Assembly (NCBI GenBank): GCA_047636995.1
Contig: JBLIGQ010000001.1
Coordinates: forward strand, 124,001 to 188,000
Direction: 5' to 3'
DNA: 64,000 nucleotides
Source of the DNA: JAQWQB01 sp047636995
GTDB lineage: Bacteria > Bacteroidota > Bacteroidia > Flavobacteriales_D > Sanyastnellaceae
This document shows positions 45,385 through 53,442 of this stretch, one piece after another. Each line of letters starts with the position of its first letter. Position 1 is the first letter of the stretch. The notes under the pieces are model-generated. The model did not search any database and was not told the DNA's origin. It saw nothing but the letters and a program-made list of their open reading frames with translations. The position numbers and the translations under genes were made by a program.

Positions 45385-46497
45385 GTGCTAGAAATAATTT
45401 TCGGATTCCTTACTGCATCATTTTTGGTGGTTATAGCCATGCCTTCGCTCATTAAAGTAGCGAAGATGAAGCACCTTGTTGACGAACCAGGAGACTCAAG
45501 AAAGCTTCACAAACGCAGTGTACCGACCATAGGTGGTATTTTGATTTTTGCCGGAACGATCTTGGGCTACAGCTTATGGTTCCCTACACAAAGTGCACAT
45601 AAACTGGGCATGAATTATGATCCGCTCTCTGCACTTCACGAATTCAAGTACCTAGTAGCCAGCATGTTCATCCTGTTTTTTCTTGGATTAAAAGATGACC
45701 TTGTAGGTGTTAGCCCAAGTAAAAAGCTCTTGGTTCACTTTGTTGTTGGCGCCATCTTGGTATTCATGGCAGACATACGAATCACCCAGTTTTGGGGCTT
45801 GTTCACATTGGGGGAGATTCCAGATTATATAAGTTACCTCTTTTCAGTATTCGTTTACATTGTGATAGTGAATGCCGTCAATCTCATTGATGGGGTAGAT
45901 GGTTTGGCTGGGGGAATCGGAATGATTGCCAGCATCACCTTCACCTACTGGTTTTACCAAACAGGACATTTACCATTGGCACTTTTGGCAGCAAGTTTAG
46001 GTGGAGCATTGCTTGGCTTTCTTGTTTTTAACTTCAATCCCGCTCGTATTTTCATGGGAGACTCTGGCTCACTGACCATAGGAGTAGTGATGTTCGTGCT
46101 TGCCACACAGATGATTGAATTCCCAATTGACAAGCTCCCATACTCAATGAAAGGAGTTTCAAAACCGGTGCTGGCCATGGCCATTTTAGCTTATCCACTC
46201 ATAGATACTTTGCGGGTATTCTTCATTCGAATGGTACAAGGACGATCACCCTTTTCGGCAGATAAAAACCACATTCATCATAGGCTACTTGCCCTTGGCT
46301 TGAGCCATAAACAAACTGTTTTCATCTTGTATGGATTTTCTGCTTTCATTGTGATTTTAACTTTTTTCCTTCCAGCGCACAGTCCGAACGTTTCTTTCCT
46401 GATCATCGCCGGAGTATCAGTGGGGATTACCCAAATCATTTTTTGGATCCCTTTGAAGGAAAAGAAGAAGAAAATAAAAAAAGTAGAAGAGGCATGA
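45385..46497 (+). CDS. WecA/TagO-like undecaprenyl-phosphate sugar-phosphate transferase (MraY family)
   Basis: 370 residues, GTG start. About eleven hydrophobic segments. It loads a sugar-1-phosphate (usually GlcNAc) onto undecaprenyl phosphate, starting polysaccharide synthesis. Motifs: V-D-E-P-G, K-D-D-L-V-G, N-A-V-N-L-I-D-G-V-D-G-L-A-G, I-F-M-G-D-S-G-S and H-I-H-H-R-L. A lysine-rich tail ends the protein. It overlaps the following RemB-like gene by 4 nt (ATGA). Sugar specificity is not evident. Confidence 0.93.
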   Translation: MLEIIFGFLTASFLVVIAMPSLIKVAKMKHLVDEPGDSRKLHKRSVPTIGGILIFAGTILGYSLWFPTQSAHKLGMNYDPLSALHEFKYLVASMFILFFLGLKDDLVGVSPSKKLLVHFVVGAILVFMADIRITQFWGLFTLGEIPDYISYLFSVFVYIVIVNAVNLIDGVDGLAGGIGMIASITFTYWFYQTGHLPLALLAASLGGALLGFLVFNFNPARIFMGDSGSLTIGVVMFVLATQMIEFPIDKLPYSMKGVSKPVLAMAILAYPLIDTLRVFFIRMVQGRSPFSADKNHIHHRLLALGLSHKQTVFILYGFSAFIVILTFFLPAHSPNVSFLIIAGVSVGITQIIFWIPLKEKKKKIKKVEEA

Positions 46498-48005
46498 GAA
46501 ACATCCTTTTGGTATTCATTTCTTGCATGCCCTTTCTTGCTAGCGCCCAAATACCTGAAGGGTATCAGCATTGGGATGCGCTAACTAGAACTGCTGTGGC
46601 CATTCATAACAGTGAAGCGCACCATAGCAACATTCGTCCGCTCAGCCCTTTTCTAGACACGCTAGAAGTTTCTTTCACACGTGATTCAGCTCTTATTTCA
46701 GGCCCAAAAACCTTCAGATTTCGTTTGTCTCCAGTTGTAGATTTGAACGGTGGTTTTTCAGCAGCACCGAACCTTGGAGTTGCCGGATTCGGAAATGCCG
46801 GAATTCAAATTCAAGCATTCTTGAAAGAGCGATTTTATGCCCGCGCATCCTACCAGCTTGCTTACACGTACTTCCCTGACCACCTTCAGGTATTCTCTAA
46901 AAATGAACTGGTCATCCCCGGGATTGGCAAGGCCGAAGAAATGAATGGAGGCTACATTGCCCATTACTACACGGGTGCTTTGGGTATGAAAATGGGTGAC
47001 CATTTTGAATTGGAACTAGGGCGCGACAAACACTTTTGGGGCGATGGATACCGCTCAATGATTTTAAGTAACAACGCCAGTCCGTTCCCTTACATGCGGC
47101 TCACCACGAAAGTTTGGAAGTTCAAATACACCAACCTCTGGACTGCCTTAACAGATTTAAATCCGGTCACAGGAGAAGAGCGCAGAAAATTCACAACCCA
47201 GCACGCCTTGAGCTGGAATATAACGCAGCGTTTCAACCTTTCTATTTATGAAGCTGTGGTGTGGCAAGCTTCTGACTCATTATCTGATAGGGGATTTGAA
47301 GCCGCATATTTGAATCCACTTATCTTCTACCGCCCTGTAGAATTCTCACAAGGATCAGCAGACAATGTGCTCCTAGGTATCAGCATGCGGTATGAGCTAG
47401 AAGACAATATTCAGCTTTATTCACAGCTGTACTTCGATGAGTTCCTCATGAATGAACTCCGCCAAGGCAATGGCTGGTGGGGTAACAAATTTGGCTTTCA
47501 AATTGGAGCGAAAGCGTATGATCTTTTCGCTGACAGCCTCTCACTGCAAACAGAGTTAAACATTGCCAGACCATACACCTACACTCATGGAAGCGTTGTT
47601 CAGGCCTATGGCCATATGAATCAATCATTGGCGCACCCTTTAGGAACCAATTTTATTGAATGGATTTCAAGGGCGAGCTACCAAACGACTAATTTCACAT
47701 ACAACGGAACATTCATGTTTGCAGGTTTCGGCCAAGACAAAGAGGGAGAGAATTACGGTGGCGATGTATTCGTTTCGTATGCTAGCCCCACAAAAGTTTA
47801 TGGTAACAACATCATGCAAGGGGAAAAGAACACCCTTCTATTCCTGCACCTAGAGGCTGAAAAACAAGTGATTAAGGCACTCAATATTAATCTAACGGCA
47901 GGATTAGGGGTTCGAAAAGTATTCAATACTATAGGCGCCCCAATGGACGCATGGTTAACCCTCGGTTTGCGCTCTCCATTGGTCAGGAACTACCGTGATT
48001 TCTAA
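46494..48005 (+). CDS. RemB-like outer-membrane protein, copy 2
   Basis: 503 residues from the ATG at 46494, which overlaps the WecA-like stop and yields a signal peptide ending L-A-S-A-Q; the ORF extension to 46443 lies in the upstream gene. It shares with copy 1 the G-R-D-K-H-F-W-G-D-G-Y-R-S-M-I-L-S-N and H-M-N-Q-S-L-A-H-P-L-G-T-N-F segments, but overall similarity is modest, so they are divergent paralogues. The beta-barrel ends in V-R-N-Y-R-D-F. Its coupling to the WecA-like gene supports a role in polysaccharide export or assembly. Confidence 0.72.
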   Translation: MRNILLVFISCMPFLASAQIPEGYQHWDALTRTAVAIHNSEAHHSNIRPLSPFLDTLEVSFTRDSALISGPKTFRFRLSPVVDLNGGFSAAPNLGVAGFGNAGIQIQAFLKERFYARASYQLAYTYFPDHLQVFSKNELVIPGIGKAEEMNGGYIAHYYTGALGMKMGDHFELELGRDKHFWGDGYRSMILSNNASPFPYMRLTTKVWKFKYTNLWTALTDLNPVTGEERRKFTTQHALSWNITQRFNLSIYEAVVWQASDSLSDRGFEAAYLNPLIFYRPVEFSQGSADNVLLGISMRYELEDNIQLYSQLYFDEFLMNELRQGNGWWGNKFGFQIGAKAYDLFADSLSLQTELNIARPYTYTHGSVVQAYGHMNQSLAHPLGTNFIEWISRASYQTTNFTYNGTFMFAGFGQDKEGENYGGDVFVSYASPTKVYGNNIMQGEKNTLLFLHLEAEKQVIKALNINLTAGLGVRKVFNTIGAPMDAWLTLGLRSPLVRNYRDF

Positions 48006-48052
48006 AAGAACAATCTGGAACAATTCTAACTTATACTTTAACAGTTATTGAC

Positions 48053-48060
48053 TAACTTTG
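48053..48060 (+). promoter_or_regulatory. -7 box upstream of ctaB
   Basis: TAACTTTG matches TAnnTTTG exactly and is followed by CAG, 19 nt before the TTG start codon at 48080. No -33 TTG at the usual distance. Likely the promoter of the oxidase gene cluster. Confidence 0.5.
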
Positions 48061-48079
48061 CAGTCAATTTTTAAGGGAC

Positions 48080-48982
48080 TTGAAAACAGCAGATTCAATC
48101 GCTACTACTACAACATCTACATCAAAAGTGAAGGACTTAGCCATGTTCTTCAAGTTTCGACTTTCCATGATTGTTGTGCTCTCCTCTATCCTTGGTTATT
48201 TAATGGGAGCCGAAACAGTCAGTGGGTTTTCAGTAGTCTCCCTTATTGTTGGCGGTTTTTTACTTTCTGGAGCAAGTAACGGCTTCAACCAAGTTTGGGA
48301 AAAGGACTTAGATCGTTTGATGAAACGAACTGAAAATCGTCCCATGCCCCAAGGCCGCATGTCGGTTACTGAAGGAATTGTTATTTCAAGCATTGCCGCT
48401 CTTGCAGGCATACTCATCTTGTGGCTTTCATTGAATGCTTTGTGTGGAATTCTTGGAGCAATTGCATTGTTCTTTTATGTCTTCCTCTACACACCAATGA
48501 AGCAAAAGAATTCATTAGCGGTGTTCATTGGTGCCTTCCCTGGCGCTATCCCTCCTATGTTAGGTTATGTGGCTGCTACCGGGCAATTCGGGCTCGAGGC
48601 CGGACTTTTATTCGCTACACAATTCATGTGGCAGTTCCCTCACTTTTGGGCTATTGCGTGGGTTGTTTATGACGACTATAAAGCCGCAGGATATAAACTA
48701 ATGCCCTTCAATGATGGGAGATCAAAACGTTCTGCATTCCAAATAGTACTTTACAGCTTTTTCTTGATTCCAGTTAGCCTTTTACCTTGGGCCTTCCCTG
48801 CAGACGCGCCTTTAATTGGCAACTTGGGGATGGTTGTAGTAACTCTATGTGGAATTGCGTTTGCATTCTTAGCTTGGCGTCTATACCGCTCATGTGAAAC
48901 TCGTGACGCTAAAGTTTTAATGTTTGCCTCCTTTCTATACTTACCTATTGTTCAACTGTTCTACGTAATAGATAAACTTTAA
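48080..48982 (+). CDS. ctaB: Protoheme IX farnesyltransferase (heme O synthase)
   Basis: 300 residues, TTG start; this gives about 24 residues before K-F-R-L-S-M, as in relatives. A UbiA-type polytopic prenyltransferase making heme O from heme B. N-G-F-N-Q-V-W-E-K-D-L-D with M-K-R-T-E-N-R-P-M-P is the Asp-rich active-site motif, and Y-T-P-M-K-Q-K a second family signature. First gene of the oxidase cluster, 4 nt before the first CoxIII gene. Assignment is firm. Confidence 0.96.
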   Translation: MKTADSIATTTTSTSKVKDLAMFFKFRLSMIVVLSSILGYLMGAETVSGFSVVSLIVGGFLLSGASNGFNQVWEKDLDRLMKRTENRPMPQGRMSVTEGIVISSIAALAGILILWLSLNALCGILGAIALFFYVFLYTPMKQKNSLAVFIGAFPGAIPPMLGYVAATGQFGLEAGLLFATQFMWQFPHFWAIAWVVYDDYKAAGYKLMPFNDGRSKRSAFQIVLYSFFLIPVSLLPWAFPADAPLIGNLGMVVVTLCGIAFAFLAWRLYRSCETRDAKVLMFASFLYLPIVQLFYVIDKL

Positions 48983-48986
48983 TTAG

Positions 48987-49769
48987 ATGAGTAAAAAAGC
49001 AACCATGCAAGCAGATAACGGAGTATATGAGGGGGTAGACCCAGCAGTTCGGATTCGAACGAAAAAGATGTTAATATGGATGATAATTTTCGCCGTTGTC
49101 ATGCTTTTCGCCGGACTTACATCAGCTTATATCGTAAGCAGCATGGGTGATTATTGGGTTCACATTGAATCACCTAAAGCATTGTGGTGGAGTAACGCTA
49201 TCATTGTTTTGAGCAGTTTACCAATGTACTTGGCATTTACAGCCATGAAAAAAGGCCAAAAGCAGCAGTCAATCATTATGCTGACAATCACTTTATTCAT
49301 GGGGATTGGTTTCACTGTAGCTCAATACCAAGGCTGGGAAGACTTAAAAGCAAAAGGAATGGGTGTTTCGTTATTCGAAACAGACCTGGGTGTTAAATCT
49401 CAATGGAATAACATAGATCGCATCACAGGAGAGTATGGTGTAGATTATTCTGTTGTTCAGGACGGCAAAGAACTCATCTACAATAAGGGGGAATTTTACG
49501 CTCCAGATGATGTGCTCATGGCGGCCCCAGTTACCAGTGACGTAAAAAGAATGAGTAACTCATCGGGAGCCCTAGTTTGGGTGCTGATAGCGGTTCACAT
49601 TCTTCACCTCGTATTTGGATTAATCTATTTAGTAGTTAATATAATTCGCAGTTCAACTGGTGTAATACATCAAAAGGACACCATAAGACTTTATGCAAAT
49701 GGCATGTACTGGCATTTCTTAGGTATTTTATGGGTCTATTTGTTCGCCTTTTTGTTCATAATTCATTAA
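48987..49769 (+). CDS. Heme-copper oxidase subunit III, first copy
   Basis: 260 residues with CoxIII-type membrane segments and conserved H-I-L-H-L-V-F-G-L and Y-W-H-F-L-G-I-L-W-V at the C-terminus. A hydrophilic loop of about 75 residues (about 112-190) interrupts the membrane region, absent in short CoxIII proteins. It precedes a second CoxIII gene by 25 nt. In Bacteroidota tandem CoxIII genes are common and probably serve the same caa3-type oxidase; subunits I and II are not in the window. Confidence 0.9.
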   Translation: MSKKATMQADNGVYEGVDPAVRIRTKKMLIWMIIFAVVMLFAGLTSAYIVSSMGDYWVHIESPKALWWSNAIIVLSSLPMYLAFTAMKKGQKQQSIIMLTITLFMGIGFTVAQYQGWEDLKAKGMGVSLFETDLGVKSQWNNIDRITGEYGVDYSVVQDGKELIYNKGEFYAPDDVLMAAPVTSDVKRMSNSSGALVWVLIAVHILHLVFGLIYLVVNIIRSSTGVIHQKDTIRLYANGMYWHFLGILWVYLFAFLFIIH

Positions 49770-49794
49770 ACTTGCAGCAAATTTTTGTCAAGCT

Positions 49795-50790
49795 ATGGCA
49801 GGCGATGCAACTAAAGTAATCCCGAAAGAAGTTCTCTGGGGCGGTGGTAGATCCCCGTTCAGTGTGAGTTACGGAAAAATGATGATGTGGTACTTCCTAG
49901 TATCAGATGCATTAACGTTCAGTGGTCTATTAACAGCCTATGGATTCGTTCGGCACGGATCCGAGGATGCTTGGCCTATTGGTGAGCAAGTCTTTCAAGC
50001 ACTTCCCGGATTGGAAGGTCACTACCCACTAATTTATGTGGCTTTGATGACATTCATCCTAATCGTCTCCTCCGTGACAATGGTATTGGCGGTTGAATCA
50101 GGTCATCGAAACCACAAAAAAGGTGTCGTCAAATGGCTTGGATGGACCATTATAGGCGGTATGATCTTCGTTGGATCACAAGCATGGGAATGGTCTCACT
50201 ATATCCACGGGGGCGGAGGCGCTTTCCAGATTAGTCAAGCGATGACCGTAAACGCAACAACAGATCATAAATCAGAACCCATTTCTATTGCCCTGACTGA
50301 TGGAGACCGTGTATTCATGGATCATCACTTTGGAGATCTAATGGAACGCTACGTGGAGGGTGACATAGCCATTCAATTGACAACAACTGCAGAGTCTGTA
50401 ACTCTTGTAGATGTATATCATCCTGAACACCCTGTAGTTCTTGAAGAGCTTACGCTTAATAAATATGTTGAGAACAAGAGCGTTGTGAAAGGCGCTGAAA
50501 TGATGCAACTTTGGAATGCCCGAACAGACAATTTTGTCTTCGGTGCAAACTTAGAAACATCTGAATACGGAACTCAGCAAGCATATGGTGGTTTCTTCTT
50601 CTTCATTACTGGTTTCCATGGATTCCACGTATTCTCTGGAGTTGTATTCAACATTATCATTTGGTTCCTTGTGATCCGTGGTGTGTATGAAAAAAGAGGC
50701 CATTATGAAATGGTTGAAAAAATTGGACTTTACTGGCACTTCGTTGATTTGGTATGGGTATTCGTATTCACCTTCTTCTACCTTGTGTGA
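49795..50790 (+). CDS. Heme-copper oxidase subunit III, second copy
   Basis: 331 residues, longer than the usual 200-260. Membrane helices flank a hydrophilic insert of roughly 110 residues (about 140-250) rich in acidic and valine residues. After it come the canonical G-F-H-G-F-H-V-F-S-G and Y-W-H-F-V-D-L-V-W-V-F-V-F. It lies between the first CoxIII and the CoxIV-like gene, with gaps of 25 and 20 nt. Both copies appear intact. Confidence 0.92.
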   Translation: MAGDATKVIPKEVLWGGGRSPFSVSYGKMMMWYFLVSDALTFSGLLTAYGFVRHGSEDAWPIGEQVFQALPGLEGHYPLIYVALMTFILIVSSVTMVLAVESGHRNHKKGVVKWLGWTIIGGMIFVGSQAWEWSHYIHGGGGAFQISQAMTVNATTDHKSEPISIALTDGDRVFMDHHFGDLMERYVEGDIAIQLTTTAESVTLVDVYHPEHPVVLEELTLNKYVENKSVVKGAEMMQLWNARTDNFVFGANLETSEYGTQQAYGGFFFFITGFHGFHVFSGVVFNIIIWFLVIRGVYEKRGHYEMVEKIGLYWHFVDLVWVFVFTFFYLV

Positions 50791-50810
50791 TCTTTTAAAC
50801 AACAGTACTG

Positions 50811-51164
50811 ATGGAAAGAGACGATCTTATTGCAAATGACAATTATTCACTGAACGCAACGCACAGTGACGAAGCTGGTGCTAAAATCAGAAAGAAGATC
50901 TGGAAAGTAACCGGACTTCTCACGCTGATCACTGCAGTTGAAGTTTTCTGTGGAGTTATGATTAAAAGGGGTGACACTTGGCAATGGAGCACGATTAAGG
51001 TCATGTTTATTGTCCTCACACTTGTGAAGGCAGGTTACATTATCATGTCATTTATGCACCTTGGTGAAGAAAGAAAGAACTTGCGTAACGTGGTCCTTGT
51101 ACCCTACGTTCTTTTCATCGGATACCTAATTTTCATTGCCTTGTATGAAGGCTCTTCCCACTAG
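50811..51164 (+). CDS. Prokaryotic cytochrome c oxidase subunit IV
   Basis: 117 residues, three hydrophobic segments preceded by a charged N-terminus. K-A-G-Y-I-I-M-S-F-M-H-L-G-E-E with the conserved F-M-H-L is typical of the COX4_pro family, a small accessory subunit of the oxidase. It is the last gene of the cluster before an inverted repeat and an intrinsic-terminator-like hairpin. Confidence 0.9.
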   Translation: MERDDLIANDNYSLNATHSDEAGAKIRKKIWKVTGLLTLITAVEVFCGVMIKRGDTWQWSTIKVMFIVLTLVKAGYIIMSFMHLGEERKNLRNVVLVPYVLFIGYLIFIALYEGSSH

Positions 51165-51172
51165 AACGATTG

Positions 51173-51187
51173 ATCAGTTGAACTGAT
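51173..51187. promoter_or_regulatory. 15-nt inverted repeat abutting the degenerate SCO start codon
   Basis: ATCAGTT, one central G, then AACTGAT (51173-51187), directly followed by the ATG at 51188. As RNA it could fold with a 5-nt loop and hide the translation start; as DNA it resembles an operator. Function not shown. Confidence 0.45.
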
Positions 51188-51898
51188 ATGACTAAAAAAC
51201 AAACTATTAAAAAGTACACCTTCCTTGTTGGTGTACTTTTTTTGTTTCCCCTCTCGTTGATCCTTTTCTTTGGGGTATTCACGGAGCATAAATTCAAGAC
51301 GCTCCCTTATTTCGGTCCGAAAGAAATCTTAAGCACCAAGAATTCCGAAGGTATATCCGATACGGCCTACTATCAAATCCCTGATTTCAAATTCACGAAT
51401 CAAAACGGCAACAATTTTACTCGTGATTCTTTGGGTGGACGTGTTTGGCTCACCTCTTTCTATGCCACCAACTCACCGCACATCAGAAAAATCACAGATC
51501 GTCTGCTCGCCCCCAATTGGAGGTACAGACATGAAACTGACATCGGATTGCTGTGTCTGACACTGGATGCTTCTTATGATACCCCTGCGGTCATGAAGGC
51601 TTATGTAGATCAGACCACCACACAAAACATCACACCAGATAAATGGCAGTTCCTGACCGGTGACCAGGACGCCATCAATAGCTACATCACAAAAGCCTTT
51701 TTTATTGAAGACCCTCAGAATACAGCACAGCTCTTCCTCATAGACACCATTGGAAACATTCGCGGACAGTATAATGGAAATCTAGAAGAAGATATAAAGG
51801 CTGCTATTGAAGACATTGCTTTGCTGAAGAAGGAAATGGACATTAGAAGTTATGAAGAGAAGAAACGTGCTGAACAAAACAATTCCAATACTAATTAG
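51188..51898 (+). CDS. Degenerate SCO1/SenC-family protein lacking copper ligands
   Basis: 236 residues: one N-terminal membrane helix (about 11-31), then a thioredoxin-like SCO domain. Where functional SCO proteins have C-x-x-x-C, this one reads T-N-S-P-H-I, so both cysteines are missing, and the usual metal-binding His before L-I-D is replaced by Asn. The fold and length are otherwise SCO-like. It overlaps the true SCO gene by 47 nt. A perfect terminator-like hairpin lies in codons 8-19. It probably has a structural or non-redox role if expressed. Confidence 0.8.
   Translation: MTKKQTIKKYTFLVGVLFLFPLSLILFFGVFTEHKFKTLPYFGPKEILSTKNSEGISDTAYYQIPDFKFTNQNGNNFTRDSLGGRVWLTSFYATNSPHIRKITDRLLAPNWRYRHETDIGLLCLTLDASYDTPAVMKAYVDQTTTQNITPDKWQFLTGDQDAINSYITKAFFIEDPQNTAQLFLIDTIGNIRGQYNGNLEEDIKAAIEDIALLKKEMDIRSYEEKKRAEQNNSNTN
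51209..51243 (+). terminator. Perfect intrinsic-terminator hairpin inside the start of a coding region
   Basis: AAAAAGTACACC (51209-51220) pairs perfectly over 12 bp with GGTGTACTTTTT (51230-51241) across a 9-nt loop, and the T run continues to 51243. It sits 45 nt after the CoxIV stop and within the first 19 codons of the degenerate SCO gene. It should end much of the oxidase-cluster transcript or act as an attenuator controlling the SCO genes. Confidence 0.75.
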
Positions 51899-52553
51899 CA
51901 TTGGCCTATTTGCTTGTAGAACAGAGCCCGCTCTTGACCAAGAGCGCTCACTGCCTTTTTACGGAACTCATGATGTATCTTTAGAAAACCAACCAGATGG
52001 GACGAAGTTAGCAGACACCACCTATTTCACTGTTCCGGGCTTCAGCTTCATCAATCAAGACAGCATTGAAGTTTCTCATCAAGATTACCGTAACCACATT
52101 TACGTAACAGACTTCTTCTTTACCACCTGCCCAAGCATTTGTCCGGTCATGAGCGCGCAAATGAGCCGACTCCAAGATATGCTGAAGCAAGAAGATTTAT
52201 TTGGCCCCGTTATGTTGCTTTCGCACACCATAGATCCAGAGAAAGACACACCAGAAATGCTACAAGCATATGCACAACGAATGGGTGCAGATACAGAACA
52301 ATGGAATTTCGTCACAGGAGACAAAGATGACCTCTATGATCAAGCTAGATATGGTTACTTCATGACCGCACTAGAATCTGACACGGCTGCTGGAGGCTTT
52401 TTCCATTCAGATAATTTCGTGCTTATTGATCGCGGTGGAAGACTCCGTGGTTATTATGACGGCACGTCAACAAAAGAAGTAAATCAACTGTTTGAAGACA
52501 TACTACTATTAACACAAGAAAAAAATGGATTTAGTCAAGATCGCGCAGAATAG
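51852..52553 (+). CDS. SCO1/SenC copper chaperone lipoprotein
   Basis: 233 residues. Lipoprotein signal with lipobox L-F-A-C (Cys22). The SCO copper ligands are intact: C93-P-S-I-C97 in F-F-F-T-T-C-P-S-I-C-P and H185 in F-F-H-S-D-N-F-V-L-I-D. SCO proteins deliver copper to the CuA site of cytochrome oxidase subunit II. Its start is inside the end of the degenerate SCO gene and its end overlaps the DUF420 gene by 29 nt. Confidence 0.95.
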   Translation: MKRRNVLNKTIPILISIGLFACRTEPALDQERSLPFYGTHDVSLENQPDGTKLADTTYFTVPGFSFINQDSIEVSHQDYRNHIYVTDFFFTTCPSICPVMSAQMSRLQDMLKQEDLFGPVMLLSHTIDPEKDTPEMLQAYAQRMGADTEQWNFVTGDKDDLYDQARYGYFMTALESDTAAGGFFHSDNFVLIDRGGRLRGYYDGTSTKEVNQLFEDILLLTQEKNGFSQDRAE

Positions 52554-53088
52554 AAAGCAGTCCAGAACACTTATTATTATTGCTTCTTTGGTCATACCCA
52601 TTGTAATTATCATCCTGAGGTACATCCCGAATCCTGACTTAACCGAAGGCACAAAGACCCTCCTTTATGGCTTGCCTTTGCTCAATGCTGTTCTCAACGG
52701 CAGTACTTTCCTCCTTTTGATAGCAGCGCTTGTTGCAATTAAAAGGAAAAACATTGCTCGGCACAAGAAATTGGTTTCTACTGCGATGATATTTTCTGGA
52801 TTGTTCCTCATATCCTACATCGCCTTCCATGGTATTCTTCCTGAAACGCCTTATGGCGAAGGGGGAAATATGAAAACGGTTTACTACCTCATACTCGTAA
52901 CGCACATTCTACTCTCAGCAATTATAGTTCCTTTGGCACTCACTGCATATTCCCATGGATTGGCTGGAAGAATTGATTTGCATCGCAAAATCGTCAAATT
53001 TGCTTTTCCATTTTGGCTTTATGTTACCATAACGGGAGTAATCGTCTACATTATGATACAGCCATTTTACGAAATTCAGCTTTGGTAA
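52525..53088 (+). CDS. DUF420 membrane protein
   Basis: 187 residues, about five membrane segments with His residues in R-H-K-K-L-V, Y-I-A-F-H-G, V-T-H-I-L-L-S and D-L-H-R-K-I-V, the pattern of the DUF420 family. Relatives such as CtaM are needed for caa3-type oxidase maturation, which fits the neighbourhood. It overlaps the SCO gene by 29 nt, implying translational coupling. Confidence 0.9.
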   Translation: MDLVKIAQNRKQSRTLIIIASLVIPIVIIILRYIPNPDLTEGTKTLLYGLPLLNAVLNGSTFLLLIAALVAIKRKNIARHKKLVSTAMIFSGLFLISYIAFHGILPETPYGEGGNMKTVYYLILVTHILLSAIIVPLALTAYSHGLAGRIDLHRKIVKFAFPFWLYVTITGVIVYIMIQPFYEIQLW

Positions 53089-53100
53089 TCCCCCACTATT

Positions 53101-53343
53101 TTGAAAAAGACCAACAGACATATCACACTTACTTGCGCCCTACTGACGATGGCTCTAATGCTTCCAGAACTATCAACTGCACAATGCGTTATGTGCAAGG
53201 CTGTTGCGGAAGGATCTGCCAATGGCGGGGGCATTGGACAGGGTCTCAATAGCGGAATCATGTACATTATGGGGGTGCCCTATTTGTTAATGGTTGTTGC
53301 ATACTTCGCTTTCTTTCGAAAAAAAGGTAACTTCAACGGCTGA
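53101..53343 (+). CDS. Small exported CxxC protein with C-terminal membrane helix
   Basis: 80 residues, TTG start. A signal peptide ends L-S-T-A-Q, directly followed by C29-V-M-C32. A Gly/Asn-rich linker (G-G-G-I-G-Q-G-L-N-S-G) leads to one membrane helix at about 53-72 and a short basic tail. It lies 12 nt after the DUF420 gene. The exposed C-x-x-C just after the cleavage site and the setting among copper and oxidase assembly genes suggest metal or thiol chemistry; no named family is recognised. Confidence 0.72.
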   Translation: MKKTNRHITLTCALLTMALMLPELSTAQCVMCKAVAEGSANGGGIGQGLNSGIMYIMGVPYLLMVVAYFAFFRKKGNFNG

Positions 53344-53442
53344 GCGCTAAATCATTTTATTTTGAAGCCAATTCACAATTATATCACAAAACTTGGAACG
53401 GAAATTGTTCTCAAACGTATAGATATTTTTAGAACGATAATT

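Noticed and set aside
48987..50790. One CoxIII copy as a pseudogene
   Set aside because: Both are intact with conserved C-terminal histidine motifs, and tandem CoxIII genes are common in Bacteroidota.
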